A stretch of DNA of 34,571 nucleotides from assembly GCA_021806685.1 (NCBI GenBank), contig JAJZQU010000008.1:1-34571 (forward strand), in the 5' to 3' direction. Source of the DNA: a bacterium. GTDB lineage: Bacteria > Patescibacteriota > Patescibacteriia > 2-12-FULL-60-25. Position 1 is the first letter of the stretch; the number at the start of each line of letters is the position of its first letter. Below the pieces are notes generated by a model that was given only the letters and a program-made list of their open reading frames with translations, made no database searches and was not told the origin of the DNA. Position numbers and translations under genes: made by a program. This document shows, piece after piece, positions 1 to 8,304 of this stretch.

Positions 1-25
1 TTCCGATCTTCCGATTTCTTACGTT

Positions 26-340
26 ATGAAGAAAGAACCGACTATCCAGGACGTGCTAAACGTCCTGCAAGGCTTTTCCGCTCAAGTGGACAAGCGTTTT
101 GTAGGGATCGATACGCGCCTTGGTAAGCTAGAAATGGCTTTTATTAATCTCGACGACAAAATGGGTAAGATGGATGCCCGAGTTACCCATCTCGAAGTAC
201 AGCACGAGCGGACTTTTCGCCGTATTGATGAATTTCTAATTCTAACCAACCGCCACGAGGCTGAACTGGCGGCTTTGCGCTCTGCTGATTGCCGTCTGGA
301 TGAACGTCTGCTCATTTTGGAGAAAAAAGTCTCAGCCTGA
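26..340 (+). CDS. Small coiled-coil hypothetical protein
   Basis: 104 aa ORF with heptad-like helical composition, followed by a hairpin terminator at 372-400; convergent with khpA. Confidence 0.7.
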   Translation: MKKEPTIQDVLNVLQGFSAQVDKRFVGIDTRLGKLEMAFINLDDKMGKMDARVTHLEVQHERTFRRIDEFLILTNRHEAELAALRSADCRLDERLLILEKKVSA

Positions 341-371
341 TAACCACTTAATCCAAAAAGTCTATAAACAA

Positions 372-400
372 AACCGCCCGGATAACTCCGAGCGGTTTTT
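372..400. terminator. Intrinsic terminator between convergent genes
   Basis: AACCGC-(CGG..CCG)-GCGGTT stem followed by TTTTTTT on the + strand. Confidence 0.75.
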
Positions 401-413
401 TTGGGATTCGTTT

Positions 414-779
414 TTATATTCCGAGATCCGCGAGGTCCTGATCCGAAACCAGCTTTTCGCTGCGTGCGGCACCCTGTTCCTCGCCACCTGTTTTGCGGCG
501 GGACTCCTGGTGTGCCATGCGGGCGTTCTCAGGTTCGTAAACCTTGAGGTTGACGCGGGCATTTTCCTTAGCACCGACGATCTTGAGCAAGATGCGCAAG
601 GCGCGGGCAGTTTGGCCTTGGCGGCCAATGACGTATCCCATATCCTCCTGATTGATGTGGAGGGTGATGAGCACGCCGCGCTCGTCGACCGTGCGTTCAG
701 TCTTTACGTCTTCCGGGTGGTTGACGATGGACTTAACCACGAACTCAATAAACTGCTGGTCCTTAAACTGTTCTGCCAT
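414..779 (-). CDS. khpA: KH-domain RNA-binding protein (KhpA-like)
   Basis: MAEQFKDQQFIEFVVKSIVNHPEDVKTERTVDERGVLITLHINQEDMGYVIGRQGQTARALRILLKIVGAK; GxxG-type KH motif; next to rpsP. The ATG at 779 is preferred over the TTG at 794. Confidence 0.88.
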   Translation of the reverse strand: MAEQFKDQQFIEFVVKSIVNHPEDVKTERTVDERGVLITLHINQEDMGYVIGRQGQTARALRILLKIVGAKENARVNLKVYEPENARMAHQESRRKTGGEEQGAARSEKLVSDQDLADLGI

Positions 780-970
780 ATCGGCTCTGAACAATCCGAT
801 CTACGATTCCGTGCTTGCTTAAGCAAGACGCGTACCCTAAAACGGATAAAACATTACCAGCCCAAGATGCGGACTGTGTCTAAATTATCTGTAAATAACT
901 GGGGAATTGATCGGCATCTTCAACCAAAAACCGCAAATAATTTAACACAAAATGGGTTAATTGTCAAAGA

Positions 971-997
971 AAAAATCCCGTTGGAACGGGATTTTTT
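971..997 (-). terminator. Terminator downstream of rpsP
   Basis: AAAAATCCCGTT-gg-AACGGGATTTTTT, a near-perfect inverted repeat with A/T tracts on both sides. Confidence 0.8.
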
Positions 998-1004
998 ACT
1001 CAAC

Positions 1005-1310
1005 TTAGGCTTTTTTCTCTGCTTTGGCCTTGCGACGCTTGGAAATTGACACAACCTTCCTTTTATCGCCTTTGACCAAGCCCTGGTCAGCCAGCAAGTT
1101 CCAAACCGTGTCAGAACATTGGGCACCTTTTGAGATCCAATATTCGATCCGATCTTTCTTAAGCTCGACTGTGGCCGGGCTTGTCCTGGGGTTGTAGCGG
1201 CCCAAGATTTCGAGGGCCTTGCCCCATGGGTCACGCGTCTTTTCGGAAATAATGAAGCGATATTCCGGCTGCTTCTTCTTGCCGATGCGGGTTAAACGAA
1301 TTACCAACAT
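1005..1310 (-). CDS. rpsP: 30S ribosomal protein S16
   Basis: MLVIRLTRIGKKKQPEYRFIISEKTRDPWGKALEILGRYNPRT is characteristic of S16. Confidence 0.97.
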   Translation of the reverse strand: MLVIRLTRIGKKKQPEYRFIISEKTRDPWGKALEILGRYNPRTSPATVELKKDRIEYWISKGAQCSDTVWNLLADQGLVKGDKRKVVSISKRRKAKAEKKA

Positions 1311-1462
1311 AAGATTGATTGTAATTTAGTGGAGTTTAAATGCAGATGGGTTACCAGATCCAGCTGCTTTGAGCTGCGCCCCATCTTTCTGACGGAGGGA
1401 CGATAGGGCGTAATATAAGGGAAATTGCCTAATAAGTCAAGGATGCTATAGTGTCTTCAGAT

Positions 1463-2116
1463 ATGCCTGAAATTGAGCTTTCTGAGACCCTACTCATAGA
1501 TAAACCGGCTGGTATAACCTCGCATGATGTTGTCGACCAGGTTAGGCGTATTTATAAAACTCGCCGCGTAGGCCATGCCGGTACTCTGGACCCTTTTGCG
1601 ACAGGACTTTTGATCGTGGCTGTCGGTAAGGCAACTAAAGACATCCAGCGTTTTGTTGGTTTGGACAAGGAATACATCGCGACCGCTCGCTTGGGGGCCA
1701 CGAGTGACACTTATGACCTGACTGGTCAATTAACAATTAAAAATAAACAATTAACAATTTCCGAAGATGACGTCAGAACGGCATTGATGAGCTTTAAAGG
1801 TGGGTATGCGCAAAAAGCGCCGGCTTATTCGGCTAAAAAAGTTCATGGTCAAAAATTATATGAGATGGCGCGACGCGGCGAAGATGTTGAGCATCTGCGA
1901 CCAATTAAAAACGTGGACATCAGCGAGATTGAGCTGCTCGACTATCACTGGCCGGACGTGACGTTCCGTGTCACTTGCTCATCCGGTACATACATCCGCT
2001 CGCTCGCCCATGACCTGGGAGAAAAACTTGGGTGCGGGGCTTATCTGACCGCTTTGCGGAGGACTAGGATTGGCGACTATAAGATTGAAGATGCAAAGAA
2101 ACTAAAAGATTTTTAG
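1463..2116 (+). CDS. truB: tRNA pseudouridine(55) synthase TruB
   Basis: LLIDKPAGITSHDVVDQVR, RRVGHAGTLDPFATGLL and SSGTYIRSLAHDLGEKLGCGAYLTALRRTRIG motifs. ATG 1463 is preferred because the GTG at 1451 lies inside a TGCTATAGT -10 box. Confidence 0.96.
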   Translation: MPEIELSETLLIDKPAGITSHDVVDQVRRIYKTRRVGHAGTLDPFATGLLIVAVGKATKDIQRFVGLDKEYIATARLGATSDTYDLTGQLTIKNKQLTISEDDVRTALMSFKGGYAQKAPAYSAKKVHGQKLYEMARRGEDVEHLRPIKNVDISEIELLDYHWPDVTFRVTCSSGTYIRSLAHDLGEKLGCGAYLTALRRTRIGDYKIEDAKKLKDF

Positions 2117-2130
2117 GCCAAAACTACCTA

Positions 2131-2151
2131 GCCCCTCCGGGGCCTTTTTTT
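2131..2151 (+). terminator. truB terminator
   Basis: GCCCC-TCC-GGGGC followed by a T-run. Confidence 0.75.
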
Positions 2152-2193
2152 AACGCTTGTCATCTTTCGTGGTACAATCCGTCTATTAAAAAT

Positions 2194-4446
2194 ATGCGCA
2201 AAATAATCTCCTTTTTCAGCACTGCGGCTATGGTCATAGCGCCGTTATGTGCCTCGTTGGCCGCGCCAGTTGCGGCCCAAGCTACGACCATTGGTTTAAT
2301 TAAAGGGCCCCTTGATTCTGTCTATTGGCACTCTGCCAATAATAAGAGATATGTCTTTCCTACGGAAAAGACTTTTCAGAGCTGGTACGGTTACAGCTCA
2401 CCAGATATCCAGGTCCTGACTTTTGATGAATTAGGCGCAATACCCATTGGCGGTAATGCGACTTATAAACCGGGTGTCCGCTTGGTCAAAATCACGACTG
2501 ACCCCAAAGTATATGCCGTTGCCCGCTATGGCACACTGCGCTGGATAACCAGCGAAGCTTTGGCCAGAGAACTTTATGGTTCTGACTGGGCCAGAAAAGT
2601 CGATGATATCCCAGACGCTTTCTTTACTAACTATAAAATCGGGGCAAGCATAAATTCAACATCTGATTTTAACCCTGCTTCAGAAGCAGCAGCTGTTACT
2701 ACACCGGAAGACAACATTGGCACCTCGTCAGCCACTTCCCCGACAAGTCCCACGGGCGCTAATCCCCCTGCTACTAATCCAACAACACCCCCAACAACAT
2801 CTCCGACAACTTCTCCGACCAGTCCTCGCTTTTACACTTCTGTCAGCAAGACTACGATTACCCCGGGTGAAACTATCAGGTTGAGTGAGACCTTAAATTC
2901 AAGCATCACCTCTCCGGCCATCACTAAGATGGATATTTTGGATCCCAGAACAGCTACTTCAATACAAACCTGTACTGACACAAGCACCTGCTCGGTTTCC
3001 ATTACTCTTGATATCCGTTTGGGCGTGACCAATATCATTTTCCACGCCCGCGGTTATGATGCATACAACAACTTAGTGGCCGAAGAATGGTTCCCAACTG
3101 TTTCGATTGTCCAACCCCAAGCTGCAGCACCTTCAGCCCCAACCATCACTTCGCCTTATTCAAACCAAGTTGTAACCACTTATCCGCGCACCCTCAAGAT
3201 TGCCTGGTCACCGGATAACCAGAGGCGCCATACTGTCGAGCTCGCTTGCGATACTTGCGGGGTAACAGGGCTTTGGTCGTCAGTCACCACATATTCCGCC
3301 GATAATTACACTATGGAAATCCCAAGCGTTACCTTGCCGGGAGACAACCAATTCCGGGTACGCGTCAAAGCCATCAATTCAGACGGGATTGAAGGAGTCT
3401 GGTCCGGTTGGGTATATTTCAGCGCCAAGACCACGGCCGCCTCAGCGCCCGCAGCCCCTGTCTTGACCGCGCCTCTGGCTAACCAGCAGTTCACTAATTA
3501 TCCCCGCACGCTAACAACCAGCTGGGTTAGGGACGGTTATAAAACGCATACCATCGAAGTGGCCTGCGATTATTGCGTCTCTGTTTCGCAGCCATACAGC
3601 AATCCGACGACCTACGTTGCTGACAATTATGCGTCTTCATACGCCTTACCCGCTCTCCCTGGCGACAACCAATACCGCATCAGGATAAAGACGACCAATG
3701 AAAACAATATTGATAGCCCCTGGTCGAGCTACACTTATTTCAGTTTCAAGACACCTGCGGCAACCACAGACCTGCAAATCACTGACGTCCTATTTAGGGA
3801 TGCGACGGTTAACGATAACCTTGGGACTTTGGTTGGGTTGAAACTTAACCGTCAGCCATATAAAGTTTCGTTAAAGTTCATCAGCCCTACTGGCCTTAAT
3901 ATATTGAATGGTTATACCAACCTCTCGCATAACTACGCGATGCCGTACGAAGACAATTATGTGATGATCATGAATAACCTGGCTTCGAACGTTGATTATC
4001 AATATACAGTCACTGCCGAGGACTGGAACGGGGCGGGAAGCGTCACCAAGACTGGCACTTACCACTCGCCTTCTTTGACCCAGACTTTTGTCTACATGGA
4101 TTATCAGGTTTCCGGCACTTCGCAACAAGGACAAGTCGTCATCAGCCCAACGCAGTGCAACCAGGTCAAGTGCGGTTATAACTTCATGAATAAGACATAC
4201 ACAGCGCAGTCGCTGGGTGCCTTTTATAGCCTATCGGAAAACGGCATGCTTAAGTTCTATGCCAACAACATTGGCCAAGGAGGAATTGCTCCTTTGGCCA
4301 ATGGGGACACCTCTCCCCCGCTCGTAAGCAGCGGACAGTATTATAGATTCGGAGTCCCAATCACCGTCGGCTCATGGTATGCGGTCTATGATGAAGCTAA
4401 CCAGATGTTCATCAAACTGCATGTCTCAAAAATAGTCACGCCTTAA
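2194..4446 (+). CDS. Secreted surface protein with N-terminal CPR-type domain, Thr/Pro/Ser linker and tandem Ig/Fn3-like domains
   Basis: Signal peptide MRKIISFFSTAAMVIAPLCASLAAPVAAQA; GLIKGPLDSVYWHSANNKRYVFPTEKTFQSWYG...VKITTDPKVYAVARYGTLRWITSEALARELYG domain; TSPTSPTGANPPATNPTTPPTTSPTTSPTSP linker; two homologous approximately 106-aa repeats. Confidence 0.8.
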   Translation: MRKIISFFSTAAMVIAPLCASLAAPVAAQATTIGLIKGPLDSVYWHSANNKRYVFPTEKTFQSWYGYSSPDIQVLTFDELGAIPIGGNATYKPGVRLVKITTDPKVYAVARYGTLRWITSEALARELYGSDWARKVDDIPDAFFTNYKIGASINSTSDFNPASEAAAVTTPEDNIGTSSATSPTSPTGANPPATNPTTPPTTSPTTSPTSPRFYTSVSKTTITPGETIRLSETLNSSITSPAITKMDILDPRTATSIQTCTDTSTCSVSITLDIRLGVTNIIFHARGYDAYNNLVAEEWFPTVSIVQPQAAAPSAPTITSPYSNQVVTTYPRTLKIAWSPDNQRRHTVELACDTCGVTGLWSSVTTYSADNYTMEIPSVTLPGDNQFRVRVKAINSDGIEGVWSGWVYFSAKTTAASAPAAPVLTAPLANQQFTNYPRTLTTSWVRDGYKTHTIEVACDYCVSVSQPYSNPTTYVADNYASSYALPALPGDNQYRIRIKTTNENNIDSPWSSYTYFSFKTPAATTDLQITDVLFRDATVNDNLGTLVGLKLNRQPYKVSLKFISPTGLNILNGYTNLSHNYAMPYEDNYVMIMNNLASNVDYQYTVTAEDWNGAGSVTKTGTYHSPSLTQTFVYMDYQVSGTSQQGQVVISPTQCNQVKCGYNFMNKTYTAQSLGAFYSLSENGMLKFYANNIGQGGIAPLANGDTSPPLVSSGQYYRFGVPITVGSWYAVYDEANQMFIKLHVSKIVTP

Positions 4447-4463
4447 ACCTAAACCATAAATCA

Positions 4464-4490
4464 AAAGACGGCCTTCGGGCCGTCTTTTTT
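4464..4490 (+). terminator. Terminator of the surface protein gene
   Basis: AAAGACGGCC-TTCG-GGCCGTCTTTTTT. Confidence 0.9.
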
Positions 4491-4727
4491 ATCAGGTCCC
4501 CTGCTAGACATTTTGCCCATCCTTTGATAATCTTAGTGCCATCAGCCCTTAATATTGTTAACCGCATCGGATGGCAAGACTGCAAAGCTGATCACGTTAC
4601 TGTCTAGGTAGGTGTTCGCCTCTAATTTCATGCTCAACTTAGCCCAAAATCTTCCAGATTTTTCCGGACAAGGCCCAAGCATCATGGCGCCGTGATCGTT
4701 TGTTGAATACAAAAGCAGGTCTTTGCC

Positions 4728-6275
4728 ATGCGATTAAACGCTATGTTTTATGTTATTGCAGTCATCCTGAGCCTAGCCGCCGGAGCGATTGTAACTTCGT
4801 CCGTTTATTCAGCCAAAGCTAAAAAGGCCAAGCTGACCTTGTCTGAAGCAGAGGCTAAAGCCAAAAAGATTCTGGATGACGTCACGACCAAGGAGCAGGA
4901 AGTGATGGTCCGCGCCAAAGACAAGGCCATCAAAATTATTGAAGATGCGCGTCGCGAAGAAAAAGTCACCCAAGAAGAACTTAAGAAACAATCAGCCTTG
5001 CTGGTTGAACGCGAAGCGGCTTTTGGCGCCAAGATGATCGAGGTGGATGATCTGAAGAAAGGCCTAGAAGTTAAGGCTGCCGAAATTACCGAAAAAGTTA
5101 AAGAGATTGATCAACTTAAAGTTGAAGAAAGCAAAAAGTTGGAAGAGGTTGCCAGCCTAACGCAAGAGCAAGCTGTCGAGCGCCTTTTGGCTTTGGCCGA
5201 AGAGCAAAGCCAGGACACGCTTATGAGCCGTGTGCGCAAACTGGAGCAGATGGAATCCGATGAAATCGACCGCAAGGCCAAGAACATCCTGGGCGTGGCC
5301 GTACAGCGTTTGGCAGCCTCACACGTAGTTGAAACTACAACGACCAATGTCGAGCTGCCCAGCGACGAAATGAAAGGCCGCGTCATCGGCCGTGAAGGAC
5401 GCAATATCAAGACCATCGAACTTTTGACCGGTTGCGAACTCATCATAGATGAAACGCCTAACATGCTAACTATCTCTGGTTTCTCCCCCATCCGCCGCCA
5501 AGTAGCCAAGCGTGCCTTGGATAAGTTGATTTCTGATGGCCGCATCCACCCGGGACGCATTGAAGAAGCTGTTGAGGAAGCGAAAAAGGAATTGGCTTTG
5601 GATATTAAGAAGGCTGGCGAAGATGCCCTCTTCCAAGTTGGCATTTCAATGGCCGGCATTGATCCTAAACTGGTGCAGATCTTAGGTCGCCTCAAATACC
5701 GCACGTCATACGGCCAGAATATCTTGCAACATTCAATGGAAGTTTCATTGATTGCCACTACTTTGGCCGAAGAGCTGGGCGCTAATGTACTGGTTTGCAA
5801 GAAGGGCGGCTTGTTCCATGATATTGGCAAGGCCGTTGACCATGACCTACAAGGCGGCCATCCTGAGTTGGGTGTCCAAATCTTAAAGAAGTTCGGCATG
5901 CCGGAAGAAATCTGGTACCAGTGTATTGGCCACCACGAAGACAAGCCCAAGACGCTCGAAGGCGTAATCGTCAAAGCGGCCGATGCCATCAGCGGAGCCA
6001 GGCCTGGCGCGCGCAAAGATTCACTTGAACAATACGTTAAACGCCTGGAAGAACTGGAGAACGTGGCAGCGGGCTTTGAAGGCATTGATAAGGTTTATGC
6101 TATACAAGCCGGCCGCGAAATTCGCGTGTTCGTCAATCCCAAAGCCATGGATGACTTCGCTGCCACCAACTTGGCACGTGAGATTGCCGCTAAAATCGAA
6201 GCTGAACTCAAATATCCTGGTGAAATCAGGGTGACACTCATCCGCGAAACAAGAATCGTTGAGTACGCAAGGTAA
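4728..6275 (+). CDS. rny: Ribonuclease Y
   Basis: N-terminal TM segment, long coiled coil, KH domain (GRVIGREGRNIKTIELLTGCELIIDETP), and HD domain (GGLFHDIGKAVDHDLQGGHPELG). Confidence 0.96.
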   Translation: MRLNAMFYVIAVILSLAAGAIVTSSVYSAKAKKAKLTLSEAEAKAKKILDDVTTKEQEVMVRAKDKAIKIIEDARREEKVTQEELKKQSALLVEREAAFGAKMIEVDDLKKGLEVKAAEITEKVKEIDQLKVEESKKLEEVASLTQEQAVERLLALAEEQSQDTLMSRVRKLEQMESDEIDRKAKNILGVAVQRLAASHVVETTTTNVELPSDEMKGRVIGREGRNIKTIELLTGCELIIDETPNMLTISGFSPIRRQVAKRALDKLISDGRIHPGRIEEAVEEAKKELALDIKKAGEDALFQVGISMAGIDPKLVQILGRLKYRTSYGQNILQHSMEVSLIATTLAEELGANVLVCKKGGLFHDIGKAVDHDLQGGHPELGVQILKKFGMPEEIWYQCIGHHEDKPKTLEGVIVKAADAISGARPGARKDSLEQYVKRLEELENVAAGFEGIDKVYAIQAGREIRVFVNPKAMDDFAATNLAREIAAKIEAELKYPGEIRVTLIRETRIVEYAR

Positions 6276-6292
6276 ATTAAGCCATTGGCTAT

Positions 6293-7105
6293 ATGCCTCA
6301 AATCAATTTGCTTGTCTTTGGCGATGTAGTCGGCAAGCTGGGCCGCAAGGCTTTAGCCAAAAAATTGCCTGAACTCAAGGCGCACTATAATCCGCATCTG
6401 ACTATTGCTAATGCGGAAAATTTGGCGCACGGACGCGGTTTGACCGAGAGCACACTGAATGAACTTGTCGAGGCTGGCGTTGATGCATTTACCTCCGGCC
6501 AACATGTCTGGGAAAACCAACAAGGCACTCCCTTGTTGTCCGATGAAAAATGGTCCAAACGCCTGATCAGGCCAGCCAATGTCGACCCGGTCTTGCCGGG
6601 TAACGGCACCATGTCCTTAACAATACTTGGCAAGACGGTTGTTGTTGTTAATTTACAGGGCCGCTTATTCATGCAGCAAGATTCATCCTCACCATTTTTG
6701 TCTTTTGATAGGATTTGGCAAGATTTGTCATCCGACCAAGCCAAGCCAATCGTGATTATCGACTTCCATGCCGAAGCTACGAGCGAAAAGCAGGCTTTTG
6801 GCCACTATGTGGATGGACGGGCTTGCCTCATGTACGGAACGCATACCCATGTGCCCACGGCTGACGCCAAAATCCTGCCTCAAGGTACTGCTTATTGCAC
6901 TGATATTGGTATGGTTGGGTCAGCTGATTCTGTCATTGGATTCGAAAAAAATAGCTCTATTAAGCGATTTTTAGAAGAAACGACTGCCCCCTATGAGCTC
7001 CTAAGTTCTGGCCAGGCAGAGGTAAACGGACTATCCATATCCCTTGATCTTGACTCAAACCAGGTCTTAGCCTTAGAGCAAATCCGCGAATTTGTTGATA
7101 TATAA
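6293..7105 (+). CDS. YmdB-family metallophosphoesterase
   Basis: NLLVFGDVVGKLGRKAL, IANAENLAHGRGL, DFHAEATSEKQAFGHYVDGRACLMYGTHTHVPTADAKILPQGTAYCTDIGM; immediately follows rny. Confidence 0.93.
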   Translation: MPQINLLVFGDVVGKLGRKALAKKLPELKAHYNPHLTIANAENLAHGRGLTESTLNELVEAGVDAFTSGQHVWENQQGTPLLSDEKWSKRLIRPANVDPVLPGNGTMSLTILGKTVVVVNLQGRLFMQQDSSSPFLSFDRIWQDLSSDQAKPIVIIDFHAEATSEKQAFGHYVDGRACLMYGTHTHVPTADAKILPQGTAYCTDIGMVGSADSVIGFEKNSSIKRFLEETTAPYELLSSGQAEVNGLSISLDLDSNQVLALEQIREFVDI

Positions 7106-7195
7106 GCGCAATATTGCTATACTCCTTTTAACGCTAACCGTTTGTGGCCGACCCCAAAAGGTCATGGACGGGCTAATTCATTCATAAACATATCT

Positions 7196-7510
7196 ATGAA
7201 CAAAGCGGAATTAATCAACGTCATTGCCGAAAAAGTCGGCGTTACCAAGAAGCAGGCCGAGGACATGATCGAATTTTTGGTTGAGACCATTACCGAAGAG
7301 CTCAAAAAGGGCAATGAGGTTACAATCGCTGGTTTTGGCCAATTCTTGGCCAAGAGGCGCGCTGGTCGCATGGGCGTTAACCCACAAAACCCAACCGAGA
7401 AGATCCAGATCCCATCAGTCACCGTGCCTAAGTTCAAGGCTGGCAAAGGACTGAAGGATGCTTTGAAGGCTTCGATGGCTGCCGCAGCCCCGACCGCCCC
7501 AACAATGTAA
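7196..7510 (+). CDS. HU-family DNA-binding protein
   Basis: MNKAELINVIAEKVGVTKKQAEDMIEFLVETITEELKKGNEVTIAGFGQFLAKRRAGRMGVNPQNPTEKIQIPSVTVPKFKAGKGLKDAL; ATG at 7196 rather than the ORF-track start at 7142. Confidence 0.96.
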   Translation: MNKAELINVIAEKVGVTKKQAEDMIEFLVETITEELKKGNEVTIAGFGQFLAKRRAGRMGVNPQNPTEKIQIPSVTVPKFKAGKGLKDALKASMAAAAPTAPTM

Positions 7511-7530
7511 AAACATTTTAGTTACAAGTA

Positions 7531-7556
7531 AAAACGCCTTCCGAGGCGTTTTTACT
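7531..7556. terminator. Bidirectional terminator between HU and the methyltransferase gene
   Basis: AAAACGCCT-TCCG-AGGCGTTTTT between convergent genes. Confidence 0.85.
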
Positions 7557-8280
7557 TTTTCATAACCAGAGCTACTAAGTTCCTTCCCTTAACCCAAGAG
7601 CACCAACTCTCTTTGTCATAAGCCCCGATTTTTTCAATTGACCAAAGGGCGGGATCAAAAAGCGATTTGAATTCACTTAAAGTGAAAGCATGGACATAGC
7701 GCTCTTCCAGTTTGCCACTGGCTTTCCAAGGATAATATAAATCGCCGGGCTCCCCGCCTTTAACGCCCCTGAGGCGCAACCAGGCATTCTTAAAAGTATT
7801 CCATGACAAAAAGCGTAGCGCCCGCGGATTCCAAACCGTTAAAAGCATCAAACCGCCGGGTTTTAAAATCCTATGTAATTCCGTTATCGACTCGGCACGC
7901 ATTTCTCGCGAAGGGATGTGGTGCAGCACGGCAATACATGCGATGGCATCTGCGCACCTGTCTTGAAGATCAAGTTTGGGCAAAGAACCTGTAATGACCT
8001 CTCCATTGTTTCGCGACAATAAAAACTGGTCAGCTTCTTTGCGCAACGAACTTGAAGGCTCCACCCCTAAATATCTGACGTCATTTGGTATCACATCCGC
8101 CAACCTGCAATTGCCTGCACCAATGTCGACCAACAAATCTCCTGACTTTAAGCGGTCTGTCAATAAACCCATCAGATTCCATGGCTGAGTTCGCTTAGAG
8201 CTGAAAGCTGGGCCTTCTGACTCATAAAAATCAGCCACTTCCTTGGCCAACTTGCGCCTTACCCCGTTTTCCATCATCAT
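7552..8280 (-). CDS. Class I SAM methyltransferase, Trm9/ALKBH8-MT-like (candidate tRNA wobble-uridine methyltransferase)
   Basis: LLVDIGAGNCRLADV SAM-binding motif; FYESEGPAFSSKRTQPW, CIAVLHHIPSREMR, LHRILKPGGLMLLTVWNP, DLYYPWK and a C-terminal W-rich tail follow the layout of Trm9/ALKBH8-MT proteins; divergent from elp3. Confidence 0.75.
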   Translation of the reverse strand: MMMENGVRRKLAKEVADFYESEGPAFSSKRTQPWNLMGLLTDRLKSGDLLVDIGAGNCRLADVIPNDVRYLGVEPSSSLRKEADQFLLSRNNGEVITGSLPKLDLQDRCADAIACIAVLHHIPSREMRAESITELHRILKPGGLMLLTVWNPRALRFLSWNTFKNAWLRLRGVKGGEPGDLYYPWKASGKLEERYVHAFTLSEFKSLFDPALWSIEKIGAYDKESWCSWVKGRNLVALVMKK

Positions 8281-8304
8281 AGTCTAACTATAGCATTTCA
8301 TTCC
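8281..8304. promoter_or_regulatory. Overlapping divergent promoter sharing one -10 (ACTATAGCA)
   Basis: - strand TGCTATAGT (8295-8287) is 6 nt from the methyltransferase ATG; + strand TATAGC (8289-8294) serves elp3. Confidence 0.5.

Noticed and set aside
300-1049. 249-aa + strand ORF
   Set aside because: Antisense to khpA and rpsP and spanning their terminators; no protein-like family features.
2725-2826. Possible tandem DNA repeat or CRISPR-like array (ACAACATCTCCGACAACTTCTCCGACC)
   Set aside because: This is the coding sequence of a Thr/Pro/Ser-rich linker; no regular spacer/repeat structure.
5111-6085. 324-aa - strand ORF antisense to rny
   Set aside because: Ser/Ser-Arg-rich antisense translation of a strongly supported rny coding frame.
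7142-7195. N-terminal extension MWPTPKGHGRANSFINIS of HU
   Set aside because: HU proteins start at MNKAELI; the extension has no homology-like features and uses a non-ATG start.
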